From: Acidimicrobiales bacterium
GTDB lineage: Bacteria; Actinomycetota; Acidimicrobiia; Acidimicrobiales; CADCSY01
DNA: 6,861 nt
Reading direction: 5' to 3'
Assembly (NCBI GenBank): GCA_030447125.1
Contig: JAUJLZ010000059.1
Location: 1 to 6,861, forward strand
The translations under genes and the position numbers were made by a program. The notes under the pieces are model-generated. The model saw only the letters and a list, made by a program, of their open reading frames with translations, made no database searches and was not told where the DNA came from. This document shows positions 6,161 to 6,861 of this stretch, piece after piece; position 1 is the first letter of the stretch; every line of letters begins with the position of its first letter.

Positions 6161-6676
6161 TCACTCCACGGGAAGCTCGGCGAACATCCCCAGGGCGACG
6201 TGAAGAGGCCCGCCGGCCGGCGGATCGGCGTCGCCGGGAGCACGGGCGTAGTCGACGTAGGCCTGGGGGTCGACGCCGGTGGGGACCAGACAGACCAGGG
6301 CGTAGCGACCGGGTTCGGCCAGGGTGAGGTCACCCTCGAAGACCTCGCCGTCCTCACCGGGAAGGGCGATCGAGACCCCGACAAAGGTGATGAGGTCGCG
6401 GCTCTCCTCGTTGGGCAGGCCCACCAACTCGGCCAGCGGGCGCGTCTCTTCGTCGTTGATGCGGTAGACCGTCAACTCGTGGGCCTCGCCCTGGGCGGCG
6501 TTGGTGAACGCCAGCGTGGTGCCCGCCGGGACCGAGTCGGGAACACCTTGGTAGGCGTAGTCCACTCCGGTGATGACGACGGGCTCGCCCGGAGCGTCAG
6601 CCTCCTCGGGAGCGTCACCGCTGCAGGCGGTCACGGTGGCCACGAGCGCCAACGCCATCCCGAACCTGCGCACCAT
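6161..6676 (-). CDS. Cupredoxin-like exported lipoprotein
   Basis: From the ATG at 6676 this encodes 171 residues. The start is chosen because GGGAGG (bases 6684-6689) lies 7 nt upstream; an in-frame ATG at 6706 would add ten residues ahead of the signal peptide. The N-terminus is a lipoprotein signal: MVRRF, a hydrophobic stretch, then the lipobox VTAC with Cys18 as the lipidated residue. A Glu/Asp/Ala/Pro linker follows, then a beta-rich domain with a copper-site pattern. His66 is in EAHELTV, Cys129 in GRYALVCLVPTG, and His159 and Met164 in PLHVALGM. These match the His-Cys-His-Met ligand set of plastocyanin-like proteins, suggesting electron transfer or copper binding at the outer face of the membrane. 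The Cys-to-His spacing of 30 is much longer than in plastocyanin. Copper binding is inferred from the motifs. The gene is probably cotranscribed with the partial gene 44 nt upstream. Confidence 0.82.
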   Translation of the reverse strand: MVRRFGMALALVATVTACSGDAPEEADAPGEPVVITGVDYAYQGVPDSVPAGTTLAFTNAAQGEAHELTVYRINDEETRPLAELVGLPNEESRDLITFVGVSIALPGEDGEVFEGDLTLAEPGRYALVCLVPTGVDPQAYVDYARAPGDADPPAGGPLHVALGMFAELPVE

Positions 6677-6683
6677 GCGTCCG

Positions 6684-6689
6684 CCTCCC
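6684..6689 (-). promoter_or_regulatory. Ribosome binding site of the lipoprotein gene
   Basis: The minus strand reads GGGAGG, 7 nt before the ATG at 6676. This selects that start over the upstream in-frame ATG at 6706. Confidence 0.7.
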
Positions 6690-6720
6690 ACGTTTTGCCC
6701 GGGCATCGACGGCTCGGACC

Positions 6721-6861
6721 TTACTCCGAGCCTCCGCCATCCGAGCCTCCGCCATCCGAGCCTCCACCATCCGAACCTGCACCATTCGGGCTTCCGTCCT
6801 CCGGGAGATGCTCCGCCCGCGACGGCCGCCGCTCCCGGTAGTCCCGGGCGCCACCCTCCTC
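6721..6861 (-). CDS. 3' end of a protein with a Gly-Ser-Asp repeat tail (partial)
   Basis: A minus-strand frame is open from the right edge to TAA at 6723-6721 and encodes 46 C-terminal residues. The first half is charged and polar (EEGGARDYRERRPSRAEHL). The rest is a low-complexity tail built on GGGSD units and ending GGGSE. Such tails are usually flexible linkers or disordered ends. The body of the protein lies outside the window, so its function cannot be named. It reads in the same direction as the lipoprotein gene 44 nt downstream, which has no obvious promoter of its own, so the two are probably an operon. The other frames over this stretch would give Pro-rich or Met/Ala/Arg repeats that connect to no sensible gene. 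Confidence 0.62.
   Translation of the reverse strand, partial: EEGGARDYRERRPSRAEHLPEDGSPNGAGSDGGGSDGGGSDGGGSE
6725..6799. repeat. 15-bp tandem repeat, five degenerate copies
   Basis: The unit TCCGAGCCTCCGCCA occurs at 6725-6739 and 6740-6754 exactly, at 6755-6769 with one change, and at 6770-6784 and 6785-6799 with more changes. The 15-bp period keeps the minus-strand reading frame and encodes the Gly/Ser/Asp tail. The best-conserved copies are at the 3' end of the gene, consistent with recent expansion there. Confidence 0.88.

Noticed and set aside
5516..6841. A 441-codon plus-strand open frame running from selB to the right edge, ending in SEPPP repeats
   Set aside because: It overlaps selB in another frame and is antisense to the whiB-like and lipoprotein genes. 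The SEPPP repeat is the complement of the GGGSD coding repeat.

Overview
The window looks like chromosomal DNA from a high-GC actinomycete. Codon third positions are overwhelmingly G or C, and a WhiB-type iron-sulfur regulator, a family essentially restricted to Actinomycetota and their phages, is present. An uncultured or little-studied lineage such as Acidimicrobiia would fit, but the sequence alone does not prove this. There is no insertion sequence, CRISPR array, rRNA or tRNA gene, and nothing suggests recent transfer.

Layout. The first 89 bases hold the 3' end of an unidentified plus-strand gene. It converges on a minus-strand pair: a bifunctional class A penicillin-binding protein (2563 to 329) followed 9 nt later by a small Phd/YefM-like antitoxin (319 to 119) with no adjacent toxin. 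A divergent intergenic region (about 2564-2752) separates this pair from plus-strand selA (2753-4027) and selB (4075-5856). The 3' end of selB overlaps by 32 bp a convergent minus-strand whiB-like gene (6076 to 5825). Upstream of whiB on the minus strand lie a cupredoxin-like lipoprotein gene (6676 to 6161) and, at the right edge, the 3' end of another gene encoding a Gly/Ser/Asp repeat tail (6861 to 6721).

Functional reading. SelA converts seryl-tRNA(Sec) to selenocysteinyl-tRNA(Sec). SelB delivers that tRNA to UGA codons that carry a SECIS hairpin. The organism therefore very probably makes selenoproteins, although selC (tRNA-Sec), selD and any selenoprotein gene must lie outside this window. 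The penicillin-binding protein polymerises and cross-links peptidoglycan and carries an unusual Asp/Arg-rich C-terminal tail. The right-hand minus-strand genes encode an exported copper-site-like lipoprotein and a redox-type regulator, which has its own candidate promoter with an inverted repeat over the -10 box.

I do not see a clearly new multi-gene system. The most notable points are: a SelB GTPase domain whose two guanine-recognition loops both deviate from consensus; a WhiB protein lacking the usual basic C-terminal tail exactly where it overlaps selB; an ambiguous selA start with a strong ribosome binding site serving the wrong frame; and an orphan antitoxin placed behind a cell-wall synthase.
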